From positions 5,176,685 through 5,240,684 of the forward strand of contig NZ_AP023086.1 of assembly GCF_021655555.1 (NCBI RefSeq): DNA of 64,000 bases, read 5' to 3'. The notes under the pieces are model-generated. The model was not told where the DNA came from and searched no databases. It worked only from the letters and a program-made list of their open reading frames with translations. This document shows, piece after piece, positions 16,995-26,039 of the stretch; position 1 is the stretch's first letter; every line of letters begins with the position of its first letter. The stretch comes from Marinagarivorans cellulosilyticus. GTDB taxonomy: Bacteria; Pseudomonadota; Gammaproteobacteria; Pseudomonadales; Cellvibrionaceae. A program made the translations under genes and the position numbers.

Positions 16995-17088
16995 GCATCT
17001 AACATTTGATCCACGCTCACGGTCACATATAGGAATATGCCTACATATGGACCATTGTGCCTATAAATATACTTAAATGACTAAATGC
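16995..17088 (-). repeat. decayed attC-like site C / cassette boundary
   Basis: Plus-strand ends GCATCTAACATTTGA (16995) and TTAAATGACTAAATGC (to 17088) form an imperfect inverted repeat around an inner hairpin (17021-17053, GGTCACATATAGG paired with CCTACATATGGACC). The inner-side core GTTAGATGC fits the GTTRRRY consensus; the outer one is mutated. It marks the start of the HEPN cassette. Confidence 0.45.
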
Positions 17089-17885
17089 AGCGATCTCCCA
17101 ACATCAAGCTGTTGTCTACATTTAGGCATTTATCGGCGCAGCCTTCAACAACCCGATTTTTCAGTCCAATGCCAGTAATTGCCGCGTATAAATTAAAAAT
17201 CTGGCTGCTTGTCTCTATCAAGAATCGTTTTTACACGCGATTGAAAGAGAGCGGGTGATGGCCAATTTCAAACTCATGCATACGTTAATCATGGTTTAGG
17301 TGTGACTAACTAACTTTTATTATTCTACCGCTCCATATCCAATAATTAAACCTTACCCCAACCATCCCCCCAGTCTACGCCCACAAGCTAACAGACGCCA
17401 AAAACTGGCAGCAAATAAACCCTATTGGCGTAAATTATCCTCTCAACTTAAGCAAGGAAAGAGTGGTTAACTGTCAAGCGCAGAGCAAGGCCTAGTGTGA
17501 TCGCTCAATAAAGCATCGGGAGATGATAGTAAGGATATTGAGCATTGCATTCGCACCGGCTACATCAAGTAGCACACGTTCATTTTGTTTGCGGGTATTT
17601 GCAGAAATGTGAACTTACAGAACCCTTTGATCCGCCGAGCGTAATGTAGATTTGGGTGGTTGATTGGACATGGATGAGCAATCAAGGGATGAGGGCGCTG
17701 GACACGCCCCCAACCCGACGATCGAAATCTATGTGGAGTGAGGGTAGCCGAAGGCCGGTGATTGGGGCGCCCTTTACAGGCAAGTGCTCCTGCTTTACCT
17801 GTATAACCACCATCCGTGGAGGCCTCTTTTGGTTGCGTTTTCTTTTGGCGTAAAAGAAAATGAACTCGCCATCAGGCGAAACTTA
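17089..17885. other. 0.8-kb stretch without a recognisable gene
   Basis: No frame supports a gene. An integron integrase or attI might be expected on this side of the cassettes, but I see neither. Confidence 0.5.
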
Positions 17886-18344
17886 TTACTCCCCAGCCTT
17901 CAACCCCATCCGCTTAATCCTAGAAGCCAAGGTCGTAGGCTTCATTCCCAACAACGCCGCTGCCCCATCATCCCCAAACAACTTCCAATCCGTACTATTC
18001 AGCGCATTGAGCATATTGCTCCTCACCATCGCCTGCATCTCATCATCACTTAAAATATTCTGCGGCTCCGCTTTTTTATGGGCATCGTGAGTTTGCGCGG
18101 CGGTGAGGGGGAGGTCAAAAATCATGGGGCCTTTATTCGACGTAATGGCAGCGCGCTCGATCACGTTTTGAAGCTCGCGAATATTACCGGGCCAATCGTA
18201 AGCCTCCATTACATCGATATCCCCTTGGCGTAGGCGAAAATTATCGCCCTGTTTAATATTAATCTGCTTAACAAAATGCATGGCCAGCAAGCCAATATCG
18301 CCTTCGCGCTCGCGCAGGGCGGGGGAGAGGATGGGGACCTTTTT
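17886..18344 (-). pseudogene. C-terminal fragment of a sigma-54-dependent activator
   Basis: The frame reads KVPILSPALREREGDIGLLA at its upstream edge, then YDWPGNIRELQNVIERAAIT, the end of the AAA+ domain of NtrC-type enhancer-binding proteins, and finally a Fis-type helix-turn-helix (GAAALLGMKPTTLASRIKRM). The receiver/sensor and Walker motifs are missing. The break at about 18344 joins foreign sequence (GAGTGGCTGTCCCAC) leading into MITE-A copy 1. Confidence 0.85.
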
Positions 18345-18379
18345 AGAGTGGCTGTCCCACTAATTCTTTTATGAGTGAA

Positions 18380-18410
18380 CAATAACTTACAAGCTTTGTG
18401 TAAGTTATTG
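18380..18410. repeat. hairpin of an insertion remnant
   Basis: An 11-bp perfect inverted repeat, CAATAACTTAC / GTAAGTTATTG, with a 9-nt loop, in the piece between the broken activator gene and MITE-A copy 1. Confidence 0.6.
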
Positions 18411-18427
18411 TCCGTATTTAGACTAAA

Positions 18428-18615
18428 GGGCATTTCTAAAAATGCACTTTTTCCGCGATAGCGGCTTACAGGTTCTCGCTCCTGCAAAACCTGTATTCAG
18501 TCCATCCATGGACATTAGCTCCGTCCTCGAGTCCTCATTTACACCACGTAAACTGCGGCTCTCCGGGCGGTGCTTCCTTGCTCTCACACAAAAATTACTA
18601 TTTTTAGAGGTGCCC
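18428..18615 (-). mobile_element. MITE-A, copy 1 (188 bp)
   Basis: Ends are inverted repeats GGGCATTTCTAAAAAT and ATTTTTAGAGGTGCCC-like, flanked on both sides by TAAA (18424-18427 and 18616-18619), a 4-bp target duplication. The interior matches the copy at 56502-56755 in inverted orientation but lacks a 66-bp module. It encodes nothing and is presumably moved by a transposase outside the window; the 4-bp duplication and GGGCACCTCT ends suggest an IS5-like source (inference). Confidence 0.8.
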
Positions 18616-19466
18616 TAAAGGTTAACTTGTAATTCGAAGTCCAAATAGCTTTCTTTTTCACCTGTACGCGAACGGTAATCTCCATTGGCATAACGCGCGG
18701 TAAGACCAATACGATTCATGAAAAAGTGCTGGTAGCCAATACCTAGCTCATCACTATTAGCATCAAAGTCGTCATCTGATATAGCGTCTCGAGTAAAGCT
18801 AGCAAACAACTTACTGCTTGGGGTGAAGAAAACTGCGCCCTCTAATGTAGCGTGGGTATAGTCATCGATGGCAAAAAAATCAGCATCAAGCATGTATGAG
18901 GTATCACCTTTAGCATTAAATACATGACGGTAGTTAATGCCGAGGCCAGCGTCATCATTGCGGCTGTTAGTAAGTTTAATGATTCGACCGGTAAGCGCAG
19001 AGCTATCTGTAAGGTAAGCGCCGCCACCAATACTTATCATTCTCACACCAGAGTCACCGTTTGAATAGCTCTGCACGAGATCGACGTTGAAAATTCCTTT
19101 ACCAAATACGCCCCTATAGCCAATGCCTGTTTGGCGGTAATGATCTCGGTATTCGTGACTGTAATTAAAGCTGCTAGAGGTTCCTTGTTGCTTCTCAGTC
19201 TCTAGTATCATCTATTATAAACAGAGACACTTGAGCTTTTGCTCAGGAAGCTGGCTTCATCTACTGGCACAGAGTCGGTGCTAACCGAATCAAAAAAGAA
19301 TGCCCCAGCAAACTGGTAAGCTGTTTCGTCATTGATGTAACGCGAGTAAGTGTTCTCTACGGTTGACTCTATGCTGCGATAATCTGCAGTAAGTTCTGCG
19401 CGGTAGTCCGCTACCGCAGCTGTTGATAAGCCGCCGATCACAGCAGCTAAAAGTTAACTTCTTCAT
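18615..19466 (-). pseudogene. outer-membrane barrel protein gene with two frameshifts
   Basis: Two abutting frames (19441-19208 and 19211-18615) together form one barrel of about 280 residues (YRAELTADYRSIES ... LTARYANGD ... SYLDFELQVNL). A single extra T in the run near 19450 separates the signal start MKKLT (ATG 19466) from AAVIGGLSTAAVADYRAEL, and a second shift near 19210 joins ATGA stop/start. The mature pattern of alternating strands resembles putative porins. The TAG stop is formed where the gene meets MITE-A. Without both frameshifts it would be a normal exported barrel protein. Confidence 0.7.
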
Positions 19467-19552
19467 TTGTTTTTCCTTATATATCCATTTTTAAAGCGCC
19501 GGTATTCTATAGGGTTAGCTCTCGCAGAGCATGATGTATTATATGGATTCAC

Positions 19553-19640
19553 CTCTTCGGTGCGCCGCCTATGCAACTTGCCGGACATACTCGGGTCGGT
19601 TAACTCCCGAGGTAAGGCGTCTTAGGCCTAGCTAGATACT
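19553..19640 (+). ncRNA. possible structured leader upstream of the efflux operon
   Basis: The leader contains a small hairpin CACCTCTTCGGTG (19553-19565), then a nested pair CGCC..GGCG enclosing ACTCGGG / CCCGAGGT. It ends about 40 nt before the MFP start codon. I could not match it to a known riboswitch, and it could equally be a bidirectional operator between the barrel gene and the efflux genes. Confidence 0.3.
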
Positions 19641-19676
19641 CCTTTCTTTTTAAATTTAACCGATAAAGGTTTACTG

Positions 19677-20843
19677 ATGAAAACATCGTCTAAGTTTGCC
19701 CTAGCTGGGGGTGCGCTGATTTTGGGCATTGCTTTAATTGTTGCGGTCTTTGCCTTTGCACCAAAAGCTAAACCTAGGCCCCAGTTAGAAGCCGAACCGC
19801 TGTTGGCTTACACCACGCAGGCAAGCCCGCAAACCCATACCATTGACGTTCACACTCAGGGCACTTTAGAACCTAAAGCGCGGGTGAAGATTGCCGCTAT
19901 GGTATCTGGCGAGATAGCAAGTGTTCACTCTGACTTTGATGTAGGCCAGCAAGTTACGAAAGGGCAAGTACTGCTGGCGCTTGATAGCAGGGAATACCGC
20001 TACAAGTTATCGCGCGCACAAGCGCAATTGGCAACAGCCGAAGAAGCCTTAGCGCAGGAGCTTGGGCGGGCCTTTCAGGCGAAAAAAGAATGGCGCGATT
20101 TGGGTAATGCGGCGGCGAACGATTTATTTTTACGCAAGCCCCAGCTTGCCTCAGCCAAGGCGGCCTTGGCGGCGGCTAAAGCCGATGTCGCGCAAGCGGA
20201 ATTAAACATAGAACGCACTCGCATTAAGGCGCCTTTTAGTGGGGTGATTAGCCAGCGCATGGCCGATGTGGGCCAATGGGTTTCTGTATCGACGCCAGTA
20301 GCCGAGCTTATTGACCATACCCGTGCCGTAGTGCCTTTACGCCTTACCCATAAAGAACGCGCTTTGATTTCGCTCGGCCCTACGCAGCAACCGCGCGCAA
20401 GTTTTACCAGCGCGTTAATGGGGGTTAGCCAAACTTGGCAAGGGGCAATTACACGCATAGCACCTGATGTTGGCAGCCTTAACCGCCTGTATACCGTTTA
20501 TGCGGATTTATCTGCTGAAGGTAATCCGGCCTTTAGGTTTGGCACGTTTGTTAATGCAACAATAGCCGGCAGCCCAATAAAAAATGTGGTGAAGCTGCCG
20601 CACACGGCGTTGTATAACGGTGCTTGGGTGTATGTGGTCGAACCGAATAACACCATTGGCATTTACCCTGCGAATGTACTGCAAAGTAGCCGGGATTTTG
20701 TTTGGTTGCTAGCGCCCGTAGATAAGCCTGCGCGCTATGCTATTCGGGACCAAGCGTTAATGCATGCCGGCATGGCGGTAACATTGGCACCGCAAGAAGC
20801 TAATGCTGCCAGTGGCGCTAAGGGTAAAGCCAGCCATGAATAG
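19677..20843 (+). CDS. RND efflux periplasmic adaptor (HlyD/MFP)
   Basis: A 388-aa membrane-fusion protein. A signal anchor (about 8-30) is followed by a split lipoyl domain (VKIAAMVSGEIASV ... GQQVTKGQVLLALD and IKAPFSGVISQRMADVGQWV) around a coiled coil rich in Ala/Lys/Glu (about 100-175), then the beta-barrel domain. It couples the inner-membrane pump encoded by the next gene to an outer-membrane channel. Its stop overlaps the start of the pump gene by 8 nt, so the two are co-translated. No TolC homologue is adjacent. Confidence 0.92.
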   Translation: MKTSSKFALAGGALILGIALIVAVFAFAPKAKPRPQLEAEPLLAYTTQASPQTHTIDVHTQGTLEPKARVKIAAMVSGEIASVHSDFDVGQQVTKGQVLLALDSREYRYKLSRAQAQLATAEEALAQELGRAFQAKKEWRDLGNAAANDLFLRKPQLASAKAALAAAKADVAQAELNIERTRIKAPFSGVISQRMADVGQWVSVSTPVAELIDHTRAVVPLRLTHKERALISLGPTQQPRASFTSALMGVSQTWQGAITRIAPDVGSLNRLYTVYADLSAEGNPAFRFGTFVNATIAGSPIKNVVKLPHTALYNGAWVYVVEPNNTIGIYPANVLQSSRDFVWLLAPVDKPARYAIRDQALMHAGMAVTLAPQEANAASGAKGKASHE

Positions 20844-23800
20844 GCTAATTCAATGGTTTGTGGAAAACCCCATTGCCGCCAATTTGTGCATGGTAATGAT
20901 TTTATTGGGCGGCTTTTCTAGCCTGTTTAAACTGAACAAAGAAGTCTTCCCCGATATAGCGCTCGATATTATTCAAGTGGGCGTGGTGTACCCCGGCGCT
21001 GGCCCAAAAGAAGTAGAAACCCAAATTGTGGTGCGCATAGAAGAGGCCATCGCCAACCTCGATGGCATAGACCGCATTACCAGTGAAGCCCGCGAAGGTT
21101 ACGCCAACGTAAGCGTCGAGGCCGTCAAAGGTCAGGATATTCAAGCGCTACTAAACGATGTAAAAACGCGGGTGGATGCCATTACCACCTTCCCCACAGA
21201 TGTAGAGCGGCCACAAGTTCAGCAATTAATTGCCAACAAAGAGGTAATGAGCCTTGCGTTGTATGGCGATGCTGGCGAAATTGAATTAAAGCGGGTAGCC
21301 ACGCAGCTGCGCGATGAATTAGGGCTATTGAATGCGGTGTCTTTGGTTTCGTTGCGCGCTTCACGCGACGACGAGATAAGCATTGAAGTCTCAGAGCACA
21401 CTCTAAGGCAATATCAGCTTACGTTTGACGACGTTAGCCGCGCAATCGCAGCACAATCGCTAGATGTACCTGCGGGCATCGTCAAAAGCCAAACCGGTAA
21501 TATCCAAGTGCAAACCCGCGGCCAAAACTACACGGCCAACGATTTTTCCTCTGTCGTGGTGCGGGCGGCAGCCGATGGTAGCCAGCTGTACCTAGGCGAC
21601 ATCGCCACCATTCGCGATGACCTGGCCGAGAAGGATTTAATTGCCCACTTTAATGGCAAGCGCGCGGTATTTTTGGACATTTTTGTCAGCGATAACCCCG
21701 ACATTCTAGCAGCCACCAGCGCCGTCAAAGATTACATGCACACCCACGCCAATCAAATTCCAGCGACTATGCAAATGGCCGTAGCACGGGATTGGTCGCT
21801 GTTATTTAAGGGCCGCATGAACCTGCTAATTACCAATGCCATTAGCGGTTTGCTGCTGGTGTTTTTAGTCTTGATGCTGTTTTTGCGTACTAGCCTTGCA
21901 CTGTGGGTGTCCGCTGGCATTGGTGTGGCTTTTATGGGCGCTATTTGGTTGCTACCTTTTGCCGGTATTAGCATCAATATGGTGAGCATGTTTGCCATGA
22001 TACTGGTGCTGGGCATTCTCGTGGACGATGCCATTATTGTCGGCGAAAGCGTTTACTCATCGCATCAGCGTGGTTTACAGGGGAATGCTTGCGCTGCCGG
22101 TGGCGCCAAAGCTGTGAGCAAGCCGGTGCTATTTGCCGTGGGCAGTACCATTATCTTTTTTGCGCCCATGCTGACCTTGCCCGGCATGATGGGGGATATG
22201 TCTAAGCCGATTCCGGTGGTGGTGATTCTGTGTTTGATTTTTTCGCTGTTTGAATCGCTACTGATTTTACCAGCGCACTTGGCGCACTTACGCGATAAAC
22301 CACCCAGCCGTTACAAGCTGGTGCGAACACTGTCTGCAGGCAAACAATTCTTTGCCGATAAACTCGAACACTTCGCGCATCACCGGTTTGGCCGTTGGGT
22401 AAAGGCGGCAGTTAATAACAGCCCAATTACCTTGGCATTGTTTTTAAGTGCTTTCTTTTTAAGTGTTGCGGTTGTTACCAGTGGCTGGGTGCGCGGTAGT
22501 TTTATGCCGGTTGTGCCGAGTGAATTTATTGGCCTAACGATAGAGCTGCCCGAAGGCAGTGCGTTCGCGCGTACAGAAGCACTGCTCAAGCGGGTAGAAA
22601 ATGCCGCCGAGGCATTAAAGCAGGACACCGCGCTATTAACGGACAATCAAAACAAGCCTTTTGTGGAAAGCTTACAAACCTGGGCAACCGATAACAGCCT
22701 AAGGGCCACCCTCGCGTTAAAACCCGCTGAAGAACGCGATATTAGTACCGAAATGGTTACCCAGCGCTGGCGAGAATTAATTGGCGATGTGCCAGAAGCC
22801 GAGAAATTCAACTTAGCGTTTACCATTAACCAAGTCGGCGAAGCGATTGCTTTGCGTTTAAGTGTTGCCAGCGATAACCCCGTCGTAGTCGAGCGTGCAC
22901 TGGCCGATGTAAGACACGAGCTGGCACGTTACCCGGGGGTGTACGATGTAAAAGACACTTACCAAAGCGCGCGTACTGAACTAGAGCTAGATCTAAAAGC
23001 TGGCGCCGCTACGCAGGGGTTTTCGCTACAAACAATTGCCCAGCAAGTGCGCCAAGCTTTTTATGGTGATGAGGTGCAGCGGGTGCCACGCAACGGCGAA
23101 GATGTACGCGTGATGGTGCGCTACCCACGTACAGAGCGCGAAACGATGGACACCCTAGAAGATATGTATATTCGCCAGGCCTCGCCCGATGGCTTAATCG
23201 AAGCGCCCATTACCGAAGTGGCCACCTTAAAGTATGTACCCGGTTACACCACCATTATGCGTGAGGACCGCAAGCGCACATTTACCATTACGGCCGAGGT
23301 ACGCAAAGATTACAACGTGAGTGCAACAAAAATCGTCAGTGACTTAATGGCCTTTAGCAAGCCCAAATGGCAAGCGCAATACCCAGGCTTTAGCTTATCG
23401 GTAGGTGGCAGCATGGAAAGCGAAAATGAGTTTGTGCACGACATTATCGTAAACTTTATACTCGCTTTAGTACTAATTTACGGCCTGTTTTGTGTGGCCT
23501 TTAAGTCTTATACCGTGCCGGCGTTGGTGCTTACAGCGGTGCCTTTTGGTTTTATGGGAGCGGTGATTGGCCATGTGATCATGGGGTTCGAAATCAGCAT
23601 GATGAGCATCTTGGGCTTTTTGGCCTGTGCAGGTGTTGTCGTGAACGATAATTTAGTATTGCTCGATCGCATTCAGCAGTTACGCCACGAGGGCAAAACA
23701 GCTTGGCAAGCGGCGGTGCAGGGGGCACAAGACCGTTTTAGGCCAATTGTGCTTACCTCTATTACAACCTTTGCAGGTTTAACACCGATGTTACTGGAAG

Positions 23801-23955
23801 AAAGCACGCAAGCGCGCTTTTTAGTACCAATGGCGGTATCACTGGCGTTTGGTGTGTTATTTGCCACGGCCGTGACGCTATTACTGGTACCAAGCCTATA
23901 TTATGGCGGCTCGCGCTTTAAGCACTACTGCAAGAATGCGTGGCAAACGCTATAA
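20836..23955 (+). CDS. RND family efflux pump, inner-membrane subunit
   Basis: A protein of 1039 aa from the ATG at 20836 (MNRLIQWFVENPIAANLCMV); the frame opens 33 nt earlier but MNRLI is the normal family start. It has the RND topology: a first helix, a large periplasmic loop, a helix cluster around SINMVSMFAMILVLGILVDD with the essential acidic pair, a second loop and a second helix cluster (FEISMMSILGFLACAGVVVN). It uses proton motive force to export small molecules with the upstream adaptor. The substrate cannot be told from sequence. Confidence 0.95.
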   Translation: MNRLIQWFVENPIAANLCMVMILLGGFSSLFKLNKEVFPDIALDIIQVGVVYPGAGPKEVETQIVVRIEEAIANLDGIDRITSEAREGYANVSVEAVKGQDIQALLNDVKTRVDAITTFPTDVERPQVQQLIANKEVMSLALYGDAGEIELKRVATQLRDELGLLNAVSLVSLRASRDDEISIEVSEHTLRQYQLTFDDVSRAIAAQSLDVPAGIVKSQTGNIQVQTRGQNYTANDFSSVVVRAAADGSQLYLGDIATIRDDLAEKDLIAHFNGKRAVFLDIFVSDNPDILAATSAVKDYMHTHANQIPATMQMAVARDWSLLFKGRMNLLITNAISGLLLVFLVLMLFLRTSLALWVSAGIGVAFMGAIWLLPFAGISINMVSMFAMILVLGILVDDAIIVGESVYSSHQRGLQGNACAAGGAKAVSKPVLFAVGSTIIFFAPMLTLPGMMGDMSKPIPVVVILCLIFSLFESLLILPAHLAHLRDKPPSRYKLVRTLSAGKQFFADKLEHFAHHRFGRWVKAAVNNSPITLALFLSAFFLSVAVVTSGWVRGSFMPVVPSEFIGLTIELPEGSAFARTEALLKRVENAAEALKQDTALLTDNQNKPFVESLQTWATDNSLRATLALKPAEERDISTEMVTQRWRELIGDVPEAEKFNLAFTINQVGEAIALRLSVASDNPVVVERALADVRHELARYPGVYDVKDTYQSARTELELDLKAGAATQGFSLQTIAQQVRQAFYGDEVQRVPRNGEDVRVMVRYPRTERETMDTLEDMYIRQASPDGLIEAPITEVATLKYVPGYTTIMREDRKRTFTITAEVRKDYNVSATKIVSDLMAFSKPKWQAQYPGFSLSVGGSMESENEFVHDIIVNFILALVLIYGLFCVAFKSYTVPALVLTAVPFGFMGAVIGHVIMGFEISMMSILGFLACAGVVVNDNLVLLDRIQQLRHEGKTAWQAAVQGAQDRFRPIVLTSITTFAGLTPMLLEESTQARFLVPMAVSLAFGVLFATAVTLLLVPSLYYGGSRFKHYCKNAWQTL

Positions 23956-23984
23956 ATTAACGCAAAACAGCAAAAACTGAGACA

Positions 23985-24018
23985 GTTTAGCGCAAACACA
24001 GCACTGCTTGCGCTAAAC
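23985..24018. repeat. inverted repeat after the pump gene
   Basis: Perfect 11-bp arms GTTTAGCGCAA / TTGCGCTAAAC with a 12-nt loop, 30 bp after the pump stop and 32 bp before the transglycosylase start. No T-run follows, so it may stabilise the mRNA end or bind a regulator rather than act as an intrinsic terminator. Confidence 0.6.
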
Positions 24019-24049
24019 TCATCGCAAATAATATTAAGAATATAGGCCC

Positions 24050-24733
24050 ATGCGTAACACTTTATTCATCGCCACTATTGTTGCTGTACTCAGTACCTCG
24101 CTGGCATGGGCTGACGACATACCCACCAATACCATAGTGGGTTCCAGCGGCAAAAAAATGAAGGTGTCTAACCAACGCTCGCCTAGCGCCCACAAGAAAA
24201 AAATCAAGGTATACAAATATTCCGACGAGGGTACCGCCTCGTTTTCCGATCGCCCACCCAAAGGCCAGGAATACGAAGTACTCAGTTATAAATGCTTTGC
24301 CTGCGATGTTAACTCAAAAATCGACTGGTACAGTATTCGCCTTTACCCCGAAAAATTTGCCAGCACTATAGAGCAAGCGGCCCAGCAGTACGGTGTAGAC
24401 CCCGCGCTAGTAAGGGCTGTAATCCATGCCGAATCCGCTTTTCGCCCCGGTGTTAAAAGCCATGTGGGTGCAGTGGGCTTAATGCAGCTAATGCCAGGCA
24501 CAGCTGCCGATTTAGGCGTGGAGGATAGGTACGACCCTTACCAGAATATCGACGGCGGTGTGCGGTACTTGTCGCAAATGTTGCTACAATTTGACGGTGA
24601 TACTCGTTTAGCAACAGCCGCTTACAATGCTGGCCCCGGGGCAGTACGACGCCACGGCGGCATCCCTCCTTATGCTGAAACACAAGCTTATGTAGAACGC
24701 GTCGCCATATTGGCAGAGCGTTATAAAGGATAA
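24050..24733 (+). CDS. lytic transglycosylase (SLT domain)
   Basis: A 227-aa exported protein: signal peptide MRNTLFIATIVAVLSTSLAWA, a DUF4124-like segment (IKVYKYSDEGTASFSDRPP) and a C-terminal SLT domain with catalytic Glu in VIHAESAF, then GAVGLMQLMPGTA and ATAAYNAGPGAV. It would cleave peptidoglycan glycan strands with 1,6-anhydro product formation in the periplasm. Single gene; length is usual for small soluble SLT proteins. Confidence 0.93.
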   Translation: MRNTLFIATIVAVLSTSLAWADDIPTNTIVGSSGKKMKVSNQRSPSAHKKKIKVYKYSDEGTASFSDRPPKGQEYEVLSYKCFACDVNSKIDWYSIRLYPEKFASTIEQAAQQYGVDPALVRAVIHAESAFRPGVKSHVGAVGLMQLMPGTAADLGVEDRYDPYQNIDGGVRYLSQMLLQFDGDTRLATAAYNAGPGAVRRHGGIPPYAETQAYVERVAILAERYKG

Positions 24734-24778
24734 GTTAGGATCATTACCCAATACAACCACAGGAAATAGGAGTTTTTT

Positions 24779-25029
24779 ATGTCAGAGTCACGGGATTACT
24801 TGGAGATGTCTTTTCGCTCTATTGAGTGTTTACCAACGACGGCAAACTAGATGCAAGCGAGTTGGCTAAAATTTTGGCTATTGCAGAGCGCGACGGTGAG
24901 TTAGATCAAAACGAAATTCGGGTTTTAACTTCAATTATCAAGCGCATTAAACCGCACGAAGTCGATGGCGCCATGCAAAAACAGCTGGCAGAGATAACAC
25001 AGAAAATAGAATCAGTAGAAGCGCCTTAA
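24779..25029 (+). pseudogene. small TerB/EF-hand-like protein with frameshift
   Basis: A good AGGAG box precedes the ATG at 24779 (MSESRDYLEMSFRSIEC), but that frame stops at TAG after 23 codons. The +2 frame continues the protein: VFTNDGKLDASELAKILAIA and on to IESVEAP, with an EF-hand-like DGKLDASE loop and a second DGELDQNE. One missing base near 24827 would unite them. A GTG at 24826 follows directly on an in-frame TGA and has no ribosome binding site. It is probably a recent frameshift, a sequencing error, or recoding. Confidence 0.65.
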
Positions 25030-25037
25030 GAAAAAAG

Positions 25038-25079
25038 CCCCTGTACCAAAACACGAGGGAAAGATTGGCTGGTACAGGG
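25038..25079. terminator. hairpin after the TerB-like gene
   Basis: Ten-bp perfect arms CCCTGTACCA / TGGTACAGGG enclose a 22-nt loop, 8 bp past the stop codon, with an A-run on the left that would give a T-run for minus-strand transcripts. It may terminate in the minus direction. Confidence 0.45.
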
Positions 25080-25227
25080 TGCGATACATCGCATAAAAAT
25101 AACAATACATTGAAGGGAGAGCCGTATTGTTAGGTCGGTAGTGCCTCGTCCAAACAGCGTCACCACCACTCGCCAAAGGCGAGCCAGCATCCATACTTAC
25201 CTGAGCATGCTCAGAGTTCAAAGAAGC

Positions 25228-25509
25228 CTAGAGTTCTTTTTCTAGGCTTCGGTAAAGCTCAACGTACAGCTTATTGATGACTTGTGAGTTCATCGCATCG
25301 GTAACGTTGGTAATTTTTTCGTGCTGCGCAGCGGTAACAGGCAGGTTAACAGGGCCAAGAGCCCATTCAGAATTGTCGATGCCTGTTTCCGCAGTTGCGT
25401 ATGCCAGGGTTGCTGGCTCAGCGACTTGTGGATTCGTGGCATCAACCTCACCAGCTACAACGCCTTTAGACGCTAGTAGAGCTAGTAGTACAACAGCAAG
25501 CTTGTTCAT
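25228..25509 (-). CDS. small exported protein
   Basis: A 93-aa protein from ATG 25509, MNKLAVVLLALLASKGVVAG, with a clear signal peptide. The mature part (about 70 residues) is Ala/Val/Glu-rich without cysteines, ending NKLYVELYRSLEKEL. Family unknown. The frame continues upstream to 25560 but the signal peptide fixes the start. Confidence 0.65.
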   Translation of the reverse strand: MNKLAVVLLALLASKGVVAGEVDATNPQVAEPATLAYATAETGIDNSEWALGPVNLPVTAAQHEKITNVTDAMNSQVINKLYVELYRSLEKEL

Positions 25510-25706
25510 AGTGTTTCTCTCGCATATTTGGTTGATACCTCCATGCAGGTAATTCTGCATGACGGTGCGAAGTGTTACTTCACGTTACATAAGGTAACAC
25601 AAAATGACGCATACGCAAGAAAATAGTTGTGATCTTTTTGTTACAGTGACAATAAGTTCCAATATTAGGCCGTTCAGGCCCTGCAGTAGGTTTTCAGCTA
25701 GACCAT

Positions 25707-25768
25707 TAGGGTAAATTTTGCCAATAAATCCAGCACTTAGGGTAAATTTTGCCAATAAATCCAGCACT
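25707..25768. repeat. two tandem 31-bp repeats
   Basis: Two identical units TAGGGTAAATTTTGCC + AATAAATCCAGCACT (25707-25737, 25738-25768) in the 530-bp gap before fusA2. No gene lies in this gap. Confidence 0.85.
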
Positions 25769-25992
25769 AAAGTCACACTTTTGTCATTAAGTGTTACCTA
25801 ATGGCAGTGTGTTACTTTAATGGCGGCTTGCAATTTTAGGTGCCAAAGTAGCTTAGGCTGTTGCCCGTTTTAACGGAGTTGCGATGTTTAATGCGCACTA
25901 AAAAATGAATAAAACGGCAACATATCGAGAAAATTTGTCCATTCTGGTGCGACTTAATGCCGGTTGGTTGAGATTTCCACAAAATTACGCTG

Positions 25993-25998
25993 TATACT
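25993..25998 (+). promoter_or_regulatory. possible -10 box of fusA2
   Basis: TATACT lies 42 bp before the fusA2 start codon; the TTGAGA upstream is 19 bp away, a poor spacing, so only the -10 is convincing. Confidence 0.35.
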
Positions 25999-26039
25999 TA
26001 CGCGCGATTTTTTGACAACTCCAATCCGAGTAAAAAGTA

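Noticed and set aside
17656..18090. Overlapping plus-strand frames beside the sigma-54 activator fragment
   Set aside because: They are antisense to the clear NtrC-type fragment or in unannotatable DNA and have no domain.
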